Shown here: in pieces, positions 23,231 through 36,126 of the stretch | How positions within the stretch are numbered: position 1 is the stretch's first letter | Layout: each line of letters begins with the position of its first letter | Source of the DNA: Halichoerus grypus | Taxonomy: Eukaryota > Chordata > Mammalia > Carnivora > Phocidae | Length of the DNA: 64,000 nt | Direction: 5' to 3' | Assembly: GCF_964656455.1 (NCBI RefSeq) | Contig: NC_135719.1 | Span: 80,571,562-80,635,561, forward strand | Made by a program: the position numbers and the translations under genes | Notes under the pieces: model-generated | Told to the model about the DNA's origin: nothing | The model's database searches: none | The model's input: the letters and a program-made list of their open reading frames with translations, nothing else

Positions 23231-26230
23231 GGGGCTAAATCGTCAATAACGAGCTTGTGACACCATGATATTAAAGGAGATGTCTCACCAAAGAGACAGC
23301 CGCCTCTCTCACTGAATCAGTAATCCCCATATCCTGTAAAAAAAAACAAAACCACAAACACCACCACCACAAAGGAACCTGAGGGTGTTGGCTAATTGAC
23401 TAAATACTCTTTGTCAGCCAGGGTGATTCCGGAAGTTTCAGAGCCTGGGAGGAAACCTCTCTGTGAGGTGTTTACACCAGGGAAATTTTTACACAAGGGA
23501 AATCAAATTAGGGTGAGAGACTGCAGCCAGCTTCCAGAAGAAAGAGAAGCAAACAGCTTTGATCAGCTGCATAGGTGGTCTTCGCCCCTTGGGCAAGGTT
23601 TAAACCTGTCTCCTGGCCAGAAGCCCGCTGCACCTCTGTGCTTGGTGGTTTCACCCTTGTCCTAGCTCTACCTGCTGATGCCTTGCTCTGTAGTGTGACT
23701 TCTGTGGCCTCTTCCTGCTTCCCAAACATCCGTGTCAATTCTTCTGACGTGTTCCAAAACCAAACAGAGTCTGTTGTCGATGGACAAGCCCCCTGCTGAG
23801 CCCCTGGGGTGTAGCCAAGGCCGAGGAATCTGGGGTCACAGCGAACTTTGTCACTTCCCTCCTGCAAAAAGGTGGAAGTCCCCTACCCTTTATGGTCCCC
23901 TGTGATTGTGGGGATTCCTACATCTACTTCAGAGGAGCCCATGAGAGACTGGAGCCGCCCAGCCCCCTGCGGGAAAGAGAAGGGAAGAAGGGATCTGCGT
24001 GGAGTTCACCCCGCCGCTGATGTTCTCACTCGGGCCTAGGCTGCTGGAGGATAGAGCGCTGCAGTCAGACTAGGTATCTGCTTCGCCCCCTGCCCTCCTC
24101 CTCAGGGTAAAGGAACTGCTGACACTGGCTGGTTCTGGCCCTAAGGACCCTAAGCGACAGCGGGCTGCTGAGGACTATGCTAGTGACTAGGCTGTCCCCG
24201 GCATCCTGCCCTGCCCAGCTGGGGGGCCTGAGGTCGCAGGAGCAGGGCTCCAAGGCCACGGGACACAGCTGAGACATCGTCCACGTCCACACCACTCCTA
24301 CCTGACAGACAGTGGTGGGCAGAGCAGTGGGAGGAGAATGGACCTACCCTCTCTTCTTCACTGCCTCTGGTTCTAGAAATCGCTCTTATTAGCTCTAAGA
24401 CTATAGGGAACTCCTTGAACAGCCCAGGGCCCCCTCACTCTCAAATAGGAATATCACACATACCTCGCTTGGTTGTGAGAGTTAAGGGAGTCAGTGTTGT
24501 AGGAAAGTTGAAAACACTCAGGGAAAAACTCCCTTGCCCACTTGCTTGCCTGCAAGTTTGGAGTTAAACTCACATAATCCCAGAGAAGACCTGATGGGGG
24601 CTAAAGGGAAGAGGACAGCGCAGGGGTCGTGGGCCCCACTAATCCACACCAGGCGTCACGTGACACGCTACCCTCACAACTCCATGAAACTGAAAAGAAT
24701 TTTTCTTCTGATTTGTGATATTTTCAGAAAGGAAAAAAGAGGGAACTGAGGCATGGGGACTCCGATCATTGGTTTTACTTTGGTTCCAAAGCCAGGAGCT
24801 GATGGCATTTGGAGGGCCGTTTGCCTGTGCTGGGCTGTGGGGATACCACCAAGGTGACTCAGCCCACCTCCAGGACTCAGTGAAGCCAAAGAGCGCCATG
24901 CTCCTCACCTGCAGGGAGGCATGAATTACCTGCTGCCTCCTCTCTCCCGGCAGTCTCTGTCTCCAGAATATAAAGCCCCAACCACACAACTGGCAAAGAA
25001 ACGAGGCTCCAGGGTACATCTCCTAGAGCCCCTTATCTCGTGTGGTTTGCTAAAAGAAAAACGAGGCTCCAGGGGAGGGAAGAGGGACAGAAAGGGATGT
25101 CTACAGTTTTCCGACTAAAGAAAAGACACACACAGAGAGAAAGAGAGGGAAGGAGAGAAAGTTAAAGTACTGAAAGTTTTGTGAGTTCCTTTACAACTCA
25201 GTTCAACAACTTATATTTCCTACACAAACATTCTGAGGATTAAATGAACAACACAATACTTGTTTGAGCTCTTTGTGATCAAACGCTTTGCAGTACAAGT
25301 TCTATTCCTGGAGAGTTGATATCAGAGCTTCTTGCTCCTCGTCAGTAAACATAAGAAGAGGCCAAACCTGTGTAAATTTAAATTACATAAAACCTTTCCC
25401 CCAACTGCCTGGTCTCTTAACAGCTGCTTCTCACCAAGCTCCGTGGTCGCAGAATGTAAATATCTTTATCTGAGCAGCACAGACTTTTGAAAATGTGACA
25501 TAATAGGATTTCTTCCTCACAAGGCATATCAAACACCATTGCAAACTAAAGTCTATTTTACTCTTAACCAAGACTAAATCAAAGGGTCTTTTCTTTGTTT
25601 ATTTTTAGACTTTCTGTTTCCCCACGACCCATGAAATGTCCTCTCTGTCCATCCTGCCGACCGGAAACCCTGCGAACCGGCCCAGAGGCAGCCCCAGAGA
25701 CGAGAGTATGGAGGATTGTGAGAGCAGACAGCAGCAGAGCTCGGCTGCATCTCTGCCCGGAGTGTTCCTGGGGGAGCAGAACAGGGGCGGATGACCACAT
25801 GGGCAGCTTTCTAAAAGCAATAAGGAACCAACCGGTACTTCAATGAGGTGACCTAAGATGGGGACAAAAGTGACAATGATTTTAGCTCATCTCTGGTTCA
25901 GGGGCAAGCCAGTGTGAAAACTTAGAACTTTTTGTGGATTTACTTCTAGAACCCTCAGGCTAGAGCAGTATGTGTTTCTTGAATGAATAAATGAAGGACA
26001 CGCCAACCCAATGAATGAACAGCAGTGTCGAGAAAGGGAAGAAATCTGTTACAGATCAATAAATGGGGGGGTCCTGGGAGATTCACCCTTTGTCTCCCTG
26101 TGTCTTCTGACCCCGGGAGAGCGGCCAGCCACCGGAGCAGAATCTCTAGCTATGGGGACCTAGGCGGACCACACCTGAGAGAGCATGTCACCATCACCCC
26201 CAATTCCTTGGGCAGTTTGAATCATTTACC
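23231..26230. other. GC-richer, repeat-poor intergenic DNA
   Basis: No gene, SINE or L1 was recognised. A possible reverse-strand CTCF core (AGCAGGGGGC on the minus strand) lies around 23786-23804. A direct repeat AAACGAGGCTCCAGGG occurs near 25000 and 25060. Confidence 0.35.
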
Positions 26231-26239
26231 TCCATGATG

Positions 26240-26470
26240 TGCTCCCCAGCTGTTCTAACTGCCGGCGATCCCTCTTTTCTCGGAATCCCTACTTCCTATG
26301 TAAGTGATGTCCTCATTTAGAGAATCCATCAGTACTGTTCTAACTGTTGTGCTCCTTCCTTCCTTCTCTAGATAATAAGATCCTTAAAGGTTGAGACTGT
26401 GTCATACGCTGCTTTTTGTGTCTACTTCACTGCATATTCTAGAGCTGAGTACGTATGGAAGAATGAATCA
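26240..26470 (+). mobile_element. Possible old L2 3' fragment
   Basis: GATCCTTAAAGGTTGAGACT and GTGTCATACGCTGCTTTTTG resemble the L2 3' end in diverged form. Weak call. Confidence 0.35.
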
Positions 26471-27149
26471 ATTAATGAAATTAACGAACACATGCCAAGG
26501 CTGAAAGAGAAGGGCATTAACCGCTTGGCCTGACGACAAAGAGCGACATCACTCTTTGTGTTTCAGTCCCCAGCCCAGAGATGCAGTCACCCTCCTCTCG
26601 AGTGGGGAGCCCACGGTGATGCACAGGCACCTGCAGCCCGTTCCAAAACCCTGCAGCTGGCGCGGGCCCTATCTGCTCTCCGCTCACTCTTCTTGTGAGC
26701 TGTGGTGTGTTGCACTGGGTCCTCCACCTGGGGGAGTGATTCACAGCGACCCACACATCCCAGCAGAGCCGCCCAAGACCCAAGCTGATGAACAAGGGCT
26801 AAAAACCCACTCCGGTGCCATCACAGGCAAGACAGCCAATGTCAAATAAGGTCAGTCTTGGGAACCTGGGACCCTGAGTTGAGAGAGTGGGACCCGGACA
26901 GAAGCGAGCTTCCACCTGCAAGGACAGAATAGAAGTAGGTGACAGGCAGCTGAAAAGACCCGTGGAATTCCCCTGGGGCACTGTGACTTTCTCCATCCCA
27001 GCCTCTGGGGATTCCTCAAGATGCTGGGGGAAATGTCAGCGTGCGGGGTGGGACTCCGTCTGCCCCGAGTCACAGAATTCACGAAGGCTTTTGGCAAGAC
27101 ACATTCAGTGTGCCAGATTTTCCAGATTTAACATTTAGAGTCTAGAAGA

Positions 27150-27178
27150 TATTTGTAAAAAAAAAAAAAAAAAAAAAT
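27150..27178. repeat. Poly-A run
   Basis: About 21 consecutive A bases after TTTGT. No associated SINE head was found. Confidence 0.8.
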
Positions 27179-27392
27179 CAACAGAGGGGAAAGGACCCTC
27201 TCAGGCTCCAGGAGGCAGCACCAGGGTGGTCCGGACGGATGTTGGGAAAGGGGACGTTCTGCGACAACAAGGAGCCAAAGAGATCCTTTGGCTGTGTGGT
27301 TTATGTAACCGCCTCACTCCTGCTTCCCAGGCGCGGGAGCTTCAGCCCCACGACAGAGACGTGGGAGACGACAATGCGGAGAAGGGGCCAGT

Positions 27393-27413
27393 GGCCACTA
27401 GATGGCAGCAGAG
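27393..27413 (+). promoter_or_regulatory. Strong candidate CTCF site
   Basis: GGCCACTAGATGGCAGCAGA closely matches the core CTCF consensus (CCANNAGRKGGC) on the + strand. CTCF-bound elements organise V-to-D contacts in TRA/TRD loci; occupancy here is inferred. Confidence 0.6.
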
Positions 27414-28489
27414 GGTAAGAAAAGTGAGTTCCAGGCGGCTGGGGCGTTTTGGTGGGGGGGTGGGAGGGTGAGGTTTGCAGCCCCTCCATTTTGCTTTACA
27501 TCTTTAATGAGATATGTGAAGAAAATGAGTCCCTTACATGCCAGACACAGATGCCAGAGCGTATGGAGAGATGCCGCACAGCAATATTTCTCCGGTTATT
27601 AAACAGGAGGCACCTAACTAGCCATTCCGTGCATCATCATGCAGAGTTGTCCTTTGTGTCTTGGATGCCACTGTTGACAAGGTAATAACAGGAGAAAGCA
27701 GTTGAGAAGACTGATGTAGGGACGTGGGCCTCTGGGCTCGCAGCATCAGCCCTTGGGGGCTGCCGGGCAGGTTTCCAGTAAACGCCAGCAGCCCAGCCCA
27801 CCAGGGCCACCTTGCCAAGGGACGTTGTGTGGCCTCCAGACTCATTCCAGGCCCGGCTTGGCAGCTTGCTGGTCTCCCTGGCAGTCCCTGAGGCCTCATT
27901 TATTCAGAACCCAATTACCACCAAACAGCACTGGAGTCTGACCTTTCACCACAAACCCCAAATGGGAATGGGAGCTCCGGACATTTTAAAGAGCAAGGCC
28001 TGCCTGCTTTTCCGGCTGAATTGAAGACGTATGGTATAATGAAAATGCATTCAAATGCACAGAGATAGGGGAACATGCTGCCCCAAGCAAAGGTGAGCAG
28101 TCCAGTCCTGCTGGACCATGAAATATTTTCACTTGGAGAGCAGTTTCTCCTGACAGACTGTGACCAGGGCAGAGAGCGAGGAGATACTACTCTATTTGAT
28201 TTCCATATTCCACACATTTTCCCACTCCCCACACTTTGCCCCAGCCCCAGCCGCTCAGCCTGACCATTCGTTAGTTAATTCTCCCACCCTCTCAACCCAA
28301 GGTTGTATACAGCCATTTTTCGTACAGAGAAACTGAGGTGCAAAGCTGAGATACAACTTCGTGTCTCCGGGTCCCCATCCCTTTCCGACAGGTTCGAACC
28401 TCTGACACTGTCTCCAGTGGAGAAGTAATAGCAAGATTCACCTGCCACTATTTCCCTCCCTGTTTTGGAAAACGAGGCTCTATGCTAGA

Positions 28490-28615
28490 AATCCTCACTT
28501 GTCTGTGTGACCTCAGACAAGTCCCTTAACCTCTCTGTGCCTCATTTTTTCATCTGTAATTTGAGGAGCTAGAATTGGATGATGACTAAGCCCCTTCCAG
28601 CTCTATGATCCTGTG
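28490..28615 (+). mobile_element. MIR element
   Basis: CTGTGTGACCTCAGACAAGT, CTTAACCTCTCTGTGCCTCA and TTTTTTCATCTGTAATTTGA give the well-preserved MIR core. Confidence 0.85.
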
Positions 28616-30055
28616 GCTTTAATTTCACCAGTCTCCGCCAGCCCTCCAAGAGTGTCACACACGATGCTTTTTCCAACGATAGCCACACTCAGCAGGAGAA
28701 AGCAGAATTTCCTCCTCTGGTTGGGAAGAAATGTGGTCGTGGTTGGAGTCTTGTTGGTGTTCTCTGTCCTCAGAGCAAGAGAAACAGGGGAGTTTCCGAT
28801 GTTACTGACACTCACAGCAGGGCCTGGAGGTGGCCACACTCTCTTGGAAGAGATCACACTGAGCTGTCTCTGCGGGCAGTGGAGATGCATAGGCAAGACT
28901 GGAGGATGTTTTAATAACTATTTCTCAATAAAAAAGACCCATTTTATTCTGCACGGGGGTCTGGGGCCAAATCCAGGTCTCCCGGGAGGAATCTACTCTC
29001 GCCCATAATGGGGGATTGGTTCAGCTCAGCTGCTCCTACAAAGGGCTGAATAGAGCACGCCGTGGTGAAGGCAGCTCCCCACAGCTCCATGTGAAAATGA
29101 CTCACAGCAGTTATGAATATCAAGCCTCTTTTGATGTATTCCCAGACATGAGGAACAGCCACAGCGGGGAGGAGGTGGACTCTGGATGTGAGCTCTGCGG
29201 GGTGGTGCACAGAGGGCCTGGACAGATCTGGCACCGTCCTGAAGCTCCAGGAGAAATCCAAGCTGCCTAATTACCCCAGGCCTTCCCAGGACCACAGAGC
29301 TCCCTTTCATCCAGCCCTCTCCCTCTTTCTCGCTCCGTCTCCAGCTACAGAGGAATTTGATTCTCCAAGAATTACAACCTGTTTTTATACCTTCACTCTT
29401 CCCAAGGGGATAACAATTCACTTCCCTGAATAAAACTGGTTTTATTGAGCACAAAAATGAATGCGCCCCCTCACTCAGCATCTGCGACAATTGCTCTAAA
29501 GCCATAGACCTGGCCCTAGTCAGCCAAGCGGAAGGATTGTCCTCTGTAATGGCCATTTCTAGACACTCAGCGTTTCAAGTGGCCGCATGGCACCTTGTTC
29601 TCCTAATAGGCTCTCAATGATGATTGAATACAAAGCCTCGGAGTCTCTCTTGTGTTGGCAGCTCCTGAGACCGGGTCAGTCACAACCGTGCAGAGCAGAA
29701 GAGCCAGCCATGCCAACTGTGTAGTGAGTGCTCGGGCTCAAAGCAAAAGGGGAGGGTCCGCCGTGGCCACCTCAGGCCTCTTGCAACCGAGAGCTTCTAT
29801 GGGTGCAGAGGGTCCTCCCATTCTGGACAGGGTTCAAGAGTCTGTTGGTTCCTGAAAATTTGGGCAAAGTCTTTCCAGTTATAGAAGGAAGGGGCCTAGG
29901 GTGTCTAGGGAGGGAATCTGCTCAACCCCACGCCTGCACATGGTTGTTTTCTGAAATGGAGCTGATTTTATTTGCTCGTTAAGTTGGGCTTTGACTAGAA
30001 AACCCTCACGCACCCACAGAGACCTGCACATGCACACGTGGGAGGAATAAAAGAC
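28616..30055. other. Intergenic, open frames judged non-coding
   Basis: A reverse frame of 176 codons spans 29026-29556 but has no recognisable domain and an arbitrary-looking composition. Nothing else was recognised. Confidence 0.35.
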
Positions 30056-30059
30056 CTCG

Positions 30060-30235
30060 TCTAACTGAGCACTGACATGTGCCAGGCACAATGCCCAGGG
30101 CTTCCCATGGACCAGCTCCTCGGAGCCTCACAGATGCCCGGGGCGGGGGGAGGGGGGAGGGGGCAGATATTATTATCCCTGCTTTACAGATGAGGTGCCC
30201 AAGGCTCAGAAAGGCTAGGACGCTTGCCTAAAAAA
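30060..30235 (-). mobile_element. MIR fragment, antisense, with a G-rich run
   Basis: ATGTGCCAGGCACAATGCCC, ATTATTATCCCTGCTTTACA and GATGAGGTGCCCAAGGCTCA are the reverse MIR pattern. A G-rich run lies at about 30140-30165. Confidence 0.75.
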
Positions 30236-30241
30236 AAAAAC

Positions 30242-30412
30242 TGGGGGCACCTGGGTGACTCAGTGGATGAAGCATCTGACTCTTGATCTCAGCTCGTCTT
30301 GATCTCAGGGTCATGAGTTCAAGCCCCAAGTTGGGATCCACACTAGGCAGGGAGCCTACTTTAAAAAAAAAGAAAGGAAAGGAAAGGAAAAGGAAAAGAA
30401 AAGGAAAAACTG
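30242..30412 (+). mobile_element. Carnivore SINE with (GGAAA)n tail
   Basis: GGGGCACCTGGGTGACTCAG head, older subtype with a short body, ending in a purine-rich (GGAAA/GAAAA)n tail. It inserted beside the MIR. Confidence 0.9.
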
Positions 30413-31880
30413 AAATAAAAGAGCTTGGATTCAGGATTGTTGGATTTTAAAGCATCGTCTCTTAACCCCCTGTGCTGTGGGGCAATCTGTTTATCATCGG
30501 GTGCTTACTGTGTCCAAGGCATTGGAGTTCGGAGAGAGAGCAGGAAAGGCGCATTTCCTGAACTCAGAAAGCTTCGGTTTAACCAGTCACCAGTGCACAC
30601 AGAGGAATTGTGGCTTGTATCCTCCAAGACTCCAACAACCCCGGAGCCCACGTTCCGTCTTTGCCCGTCACACTGCTCTCAGACCTCCTGCCCTCGATTC
30701 ACAGTGTGAATAGCGTGTATACCACAAAGACCAGGGGCTTCTCCCTTAGAGCTGCCGATGCTTGGATTTTACAGGCAACAATGAGAGTGATTGGACCACT
30801 GAGGCATTATGCTACAGTTACTAAGCTCCTGAACCAACCACTGTTTGTTTTATATCATTTTTTAATTTGATCGGGAAGTTTCTCTAACCCATTCCTCTAT
30901 ATTTGCAGAGGAGCTGGGCAGAGGAGCAATAGGACAGGGACAGGGGAGATTTCAAGCTTGGAGGTCCAGGAAGCCAGGCGATAGATCAACCAGAAGAAAT
31001 AAAGCAGAGCAGGGTGAAACTCCATTGCTTCCACGACCTCCCAAGGGAAGTGATGATATATGTGAAGGACACCAGGATGAAGCAGAAAGAAGGAAGTGAA
31101 TGTTGCACTAATTGCAGATTTTGCCAAGAGCAGCTTGGCTGCCAAGGCTACTTCAGCCTTGACTCGTAGATCCATGATCTGGGAGACAGCACGGTGTCCT
31201 GCTGTGCTGGACATCTTCCAGTGGCATTGACCCAATGGGGGGTTGAGGGGAAGACTTCCTGATGCTAAGAACGAGAAACTTGCCTCCAAAGTCGAGTTCC
31301 TGCACCACCTACCTGACCGACGTGAGAAGATGGAGCCAGGAGGGGTGCTGAGAGCAGACTCCAGGTAGGTCTACGGACTAGACCCCTTCGCAAACTGAAT
31401 TTTTTAAAAGTTCATCACACACAAATTTGCATCTGATTTCCTTTCAGGAGATTCGTGTTCATTCTTGCACTGCCCATCAATCTGAAGATATTTATTGTAG
31501 ATCAAAGTCTTCCTAGAACCTTGATAAGGGTGGACCGAGAGGACAGGGGGTACAGCTCTAGGCCACCACCCCACCATCACCACCACCACACTTACTAAAC
31601 CCCAAGGCAGCCCCGTCATCTTGTCAGCCAGTAATTACTTCTCCTGACAAAACCCAAACGGAGAAACAGACGTGATCTTCGTTTCTGGTTCTCTCTACGC
31701 ATACCACTCCAGGGACCCGGTCATTGATGAATCTTAATCCTCACTTTAGTTTCTCAGCTACAGCTTCCGGTTCCTACTTGGCCAAGCTCATCTGGGGGGA
31801 GCCGGTCCTGTGTCCCTTCATTAATCCACAGACACCCACCTCACTCTAGGAATCCGTCATTCCCCCAAATGCCCACATTT
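30413..31880. other. Intergenic, nothing recognised
   Basis: Unique-looking sequence. A (CAC/CCA)n patch lies near 31563-31590. No gene was found. Confidence 0.3.
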
Positions 31881-31899
31881 GACCACTGGAGGGCAGTGC
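31881..31899 (+). promoter_or_regulatory. Candidate CTCF site
   Basis: GACCACTGGAGGGCAGTGC is close to the CTCF core on the + strand, with a G where A is usual at one central position. Binding is inferred from motif only. Confidence 0.5.
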
Positions 31900-34800
31900 T
31901 GGACCAGCCAAAGCTCTTTAAGAGCCTGCTCCATCTTTGTGCCCACCAGGCCGGGGCAGAGCGGGATGCAGCCTTTGGTTGGAAGCCAAAACCGAGGACC
32001 ACAGGAGCACCCCGAGAGAAGCACCAGCACAGCCAGACCTGTTACAACAGCTCCCTGCACCTGGCATCATAGGAACAAAAGGCAGTTCAACGGAAAGCGG
32101 ATTTGGCTCCCTAAGTGGCACAATCCCCTGGGAAAGAGACTGAAAGGAAAACTTGCCTCATCGTGTCATTAACCGGGAACACTCTGTGTCTCTGACCAGG
32201 GGTTGCAGAATCCTACCTTTCTCCACCCACTCAGATGTAAGCTCTTGGCAGTACCCCTGGGCCTTGGCAATAACGTTTGTTGAACGAGTGGATGCAAGCA
32301 TATATACATGCGCATAATCGAAATGGGCCGTGACCAGATTTGCTGCTGTTTTCAACTAGCTGCTGAGCATTCTTAGTCCTGGAGACCGCTAAGGAGATCC
32401 GCAGTATTGATTAGCACAGTGGTGGTTGTGGCACAGATGTTATTTCAAAAGCCACCTCAAGATTTTCAATCTCTTACTTTTAAGAAGGCCTTCATTATGT
32501 CAACCATGTGTCCTCAGGCCTCACCAGCCTGTGGATTAAAAAAATACAGGCATTGTTTCCTTAACATCCAGCTCACAGAGACGGCAGCCTCTAATGTGAG
32601 AATACTGAGCGGCCTTTCACTCCCCGGGGGATTTGTGGTAATTTTGTCCCATGCTGGGGCCCCGTGGGGCTTGACAATTCCCCTCAGCCAGAACTGCTCC
32701 TCAGGCCACCTTGAGTCATCTGCTGAGGCTCATCTCCAGGTTACTCTCGCCTCTACCCGCCCCCCACAGATCCCATGTCAGTGTGGACACAGCCTGCTCC
32801 CGCGATCATTTAGAGCACAGCTATACGCAGGAGGAGAGAAAGAAGTACACGTTTTGAGACCCCAAAACCACATGAGGCCCTCTCTGTCTCCCCACGGGCT
32901 TTCACAAAGCAGGGACCAGTCTGTGCCTCAATAAAAGTCTGCAGATGTCCCCACGTCTCCAAGTTCAGAGTCTAAGACTAGCTCCTTTCCTGCCCTGAGT
33001 CGAGGGACGGTGGCAAAAGTCATTTCCTGCTGGGAGGCTCTCCCCGCACCCCCCACTCTCTCAGATGGAGTCTGGCCTTCGTGGCCCTACAGGGCAAACA
33101 CGGTGTTATTAGATCCTAGAATATCACATACGGGACACCAATGGCCCTGATTAAATTCATACTGGGGGGGGGGTGGAATCTGCCCCTAATTCTAATTAGA
33201 AAGACACCAATTAGTTTTTAATCAAACATTTACCATCTTAGTGTATAACATCTGCATTTAGTTCTATGACAACTTCATCATCTCCACAGCAACGAGTGGA
33301 TATTTGTTTCGGATGTGAATAAACACATTCTCAACCTCACTCTAGTTTTATCCACAAAAGAAGAGTGCTCTAAACTTCACCTAGAGGCTCTACTCTACCA
33401 ACGGAACCCCAACATCCCCCAAGAGCCTTCAAGGAGCAGTTCTCCAGCCAAAGGGGGGCGGAAAGAAAGAAAAGTCCTCCCTTTGTAAGTTGTCCCTTTT
33501 GTGAAAATTTCTAACTGAAATTTCACTATCCAGTTCAAAGCTAGGTCCTCAGAGGACATGGCTGGTCCTCATCCTTCTCATAAAAATACTGTAAATCAAA
33601 AGATACCTTTCCTGAGAGCAAACAGAAATTGAAAAAAACAATTCATTCCAACACAGCATTTTTCTATCACTGTCCATGGGAGTTGAGTTGATCATATGTT
33701 CAGCATGTCCTAGCCTATGTACTTTCTCAAGATGCCTTCACTGTGATTAAGGGACAGGCCTCCAGGGTAGTGTCTCAGTTCTGTACCTGGAAGAAACAAC
33801 GTAAGGAAATTTCCGGAAGAGAGGAGATTGACAGTGAATACATAAGAGAAGGATGGTCCCCAGGGTTAGCTCCTGCATTCAAATACAGCCCTGTCTCGGG
33901 CTCCGGTTGCCAGGTCCTGGTCTGTGGTGGGTGGATAATGCCCAAGGCCTTGATACTAGGTCCGATGTCCAGGTTTCACACTGATGATGGGCTTGTGATT
34001 TTGAAAAACCCATAATCTTTCTTTCCCAAATTCTCAACCTTCTGACACCTTGTCCTCGGGGAGAAGTGTCTGAGATGGTTTCCCTTGAAACCACAGGGCT
34101 TTCTTACAATTCCAGGGCCACGCAGCCCTGATTCGTAACTGGTGGGTTTTATTTTTCGTGCTGCCGTGGCAGTGAGATCAGATAACAAGTTAATGGAAAA
34201 AGTGAGGTAGACAATGAGAAGGATCCGAAATAAGGACCTGGAAAGAGGAAAGAGATTCGGGAGACACTTCACATGTAGATGAATGATATGCGGGAGCCGA
34301 AGGAGAAGGGAGAGATGGCCTCTTCCTGGCATCCTGGAAAGATATGCTGGAATATTCTCTCATTCCCATGTTCCATGGCCTTTCTGTCAGAAATTAATTC
34401 CTACTTGTTTTTTAATACATGAAGGCTTAAGGTGTCAATCCTCCTAAAAAGTTAGAGCCCCTTTCCTGTAAAATGGCTTTGGGTATGACGTTTCCCCCGC
34501 CACCAGGGACAGCCTTCTCCCTAGGAATCTTTGGTGAGCCTTTCTGCAGTCACCAGGAGCACACATCTATCTTCCCAACCAGCTCCCAAACATCATTCAC
34601 GCTGCTATGGCCATGCCTCTGGAGGACCCCCGGCCACCCCGTCACACGGCTCCACAGGCACACCCCCTGCCATGCCACCAGCCCCCACCTCCACATCCCT
34701 GGGTGTGAGTCTGTGTGGCCTCAGCTGTCCCCAACTCTCTTCTGTGTCATCCTGAGTCCAGGCATTCTGGGATGAGTGTCTCCTTGTTTCTTTGTCCACC

Positions 34801-35860
34801 GTCCTGTTATGCCTTTAAATTTGCTCATGAGAATATCTTGCAGAAAGATGAGTAGTCTTGGGAAAGAGACAAGGAAAAAGATGAGGTAAGTAAGATGGGA
34901 GCAGAGGTGGGAGGAAAAGCTTTGATAAAGGCGATAAAAGAAAAAAAGAATTCTTGACCTCCATCAGCCCTGACTCTCAAAATAAGATCAGCCCTAAAGA
35001 GAGCTTATTATTTATCCCAAATTAAAATTTCCTGGCTCTGCAGTCATTGTGTACACAAAGAAAAGGAAGCCATCACACAAAAGATGCAGTTATCCTCACA
35101 GTGGGAACAATCGCAGCCAAGCTGATTGTGCTCCAAGAATAGAACGGTAACAGTGCTAAATCAGGAACTCCAAGACTTTGGAGCGTTAACAAATAGAATG
35201 ATTTCTCGATAGGAAAATGGCGATAAGGGAAGGTCGGTAGAAATGGAACCCTCTGATTCTTGGATGGGGTGCGGGTCGCCAGGGAAAACGGCAGTCTGCG
35301 CTCCTCCACGGTGAGCTCACAACCAGCTGTGTTGACCGGAGAAAGCCCTGCCTGGATTCGGGAAGACCTCAGAAGCCCCTTCCCCCGCCCCTGCCCAGCT
35401 TCCTTGCCTGAAGTTAAGCCCAAGCTTCTCTTGCCTAAAGTTAAACATCATCATCAGAATTTTAACTTCACAGTGGCAGAAACTTGGGCTGGTTTCTGCT
35501 TCCACTGCATCCTCAGCATTCAGCGGAAAGCTTGTATACCATTGGCACTCAATAAATATCTGATAAATGGACACTTGCTTGATTAATCAATTCATGAAAA
35601 ATGAACAGATTACTTCCTCCCTGTCTGGCTTCTGAGGAGTGGGTCTCAGAAGCAGAAGCTGCTAGGTGGGCCACAAAAGACACAGGACGTCCAGGAAAAG
35701 GACTGTTCGTACCTTTCCTCATCCTTCTGTGCATGTCAGAGCCCCAAAACTCAGGAACAAGGACCCCAGAGATCGTGACCCCCCAGATGTCTTTCAACAA
35801 AAGACTATCTCCCTGGTTGTTTCTTTTCAAAGGATCAGCCTCCTGGGGCTGATAAGAGAA
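31900..35860. other. Intergenic, repeat-poor; no supported gene
   Basis: A forward frame of 175 codons at 32407-32934 is followed by AATAAA, but it shows no domain and is probably fortuitous. A poly-G run is at 33165. A MIR/L2-like end (CAATAAATATCTGATAAATG) lies near 35550. Confidence 0.35.
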
Positions 35861-35877
35861 TGGCACCATCTGCTGGA
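35861..35877 (-). promoter_or_regulatory. Candidate CTCF site upstream of V-B
   Basis: The minus strand reads CCAGCAGATGGTGCCA, close to the CTCF core with one core change. It lies about 250 bp upstream of the V-B leader. CTCF sites near V promoters are known in TRA/TRD loci. Confidence 0.45.
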
Positions 35878-36044
35878 AACACAGGTGCCGAGCGGCAGAG
35901 GGGCACCAGAACCTCATCTAAAGGGGCCTGTTGGATTGCTGCCTTTGAACGAATCCGAGTGTGTGTTTCGATAGCGCAAGCACCAACCACCCCCAAGGAC
36001 CTCTTTCCTTTATTGCTGCAGCAATGAAGCAGCCACATGGCTGT

Positions 36045-36082
36045 TGCAGATAAGGTGGCCCGAGTGCATCGCGCATGCAAAG
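36045..36082 (+). promoter_or_regulatory. Candidate V-B promoter (GATA, octamer-like)
   Basis: CAGATAAGG (GATA type) and ATGCAAAG (one change from the octamer ATGCAAAT, at 36075-36082) lie 45-80 bp upstream of the leader ATG. This is motif-based inference only. Confidence 0.3.
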
Positions 36083-36126
36083 TAGGCTTCGTGGTAAACA
36101 GCACGGAGAAGAACCGCAGACGCACC

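Noticed and set aside
29026..29556. Reverse open frame of 176 codons
   Set aside because: Low-information sequence with no family resemblance, and other overlapping frames are equally open.
32407..32934. Forward open frame of 175 codons followed by AATAAA
   Set aside because: No domain, signal or splice structure was recognised. Frames of this length are expected by chance in moderately GC-rich DNA.
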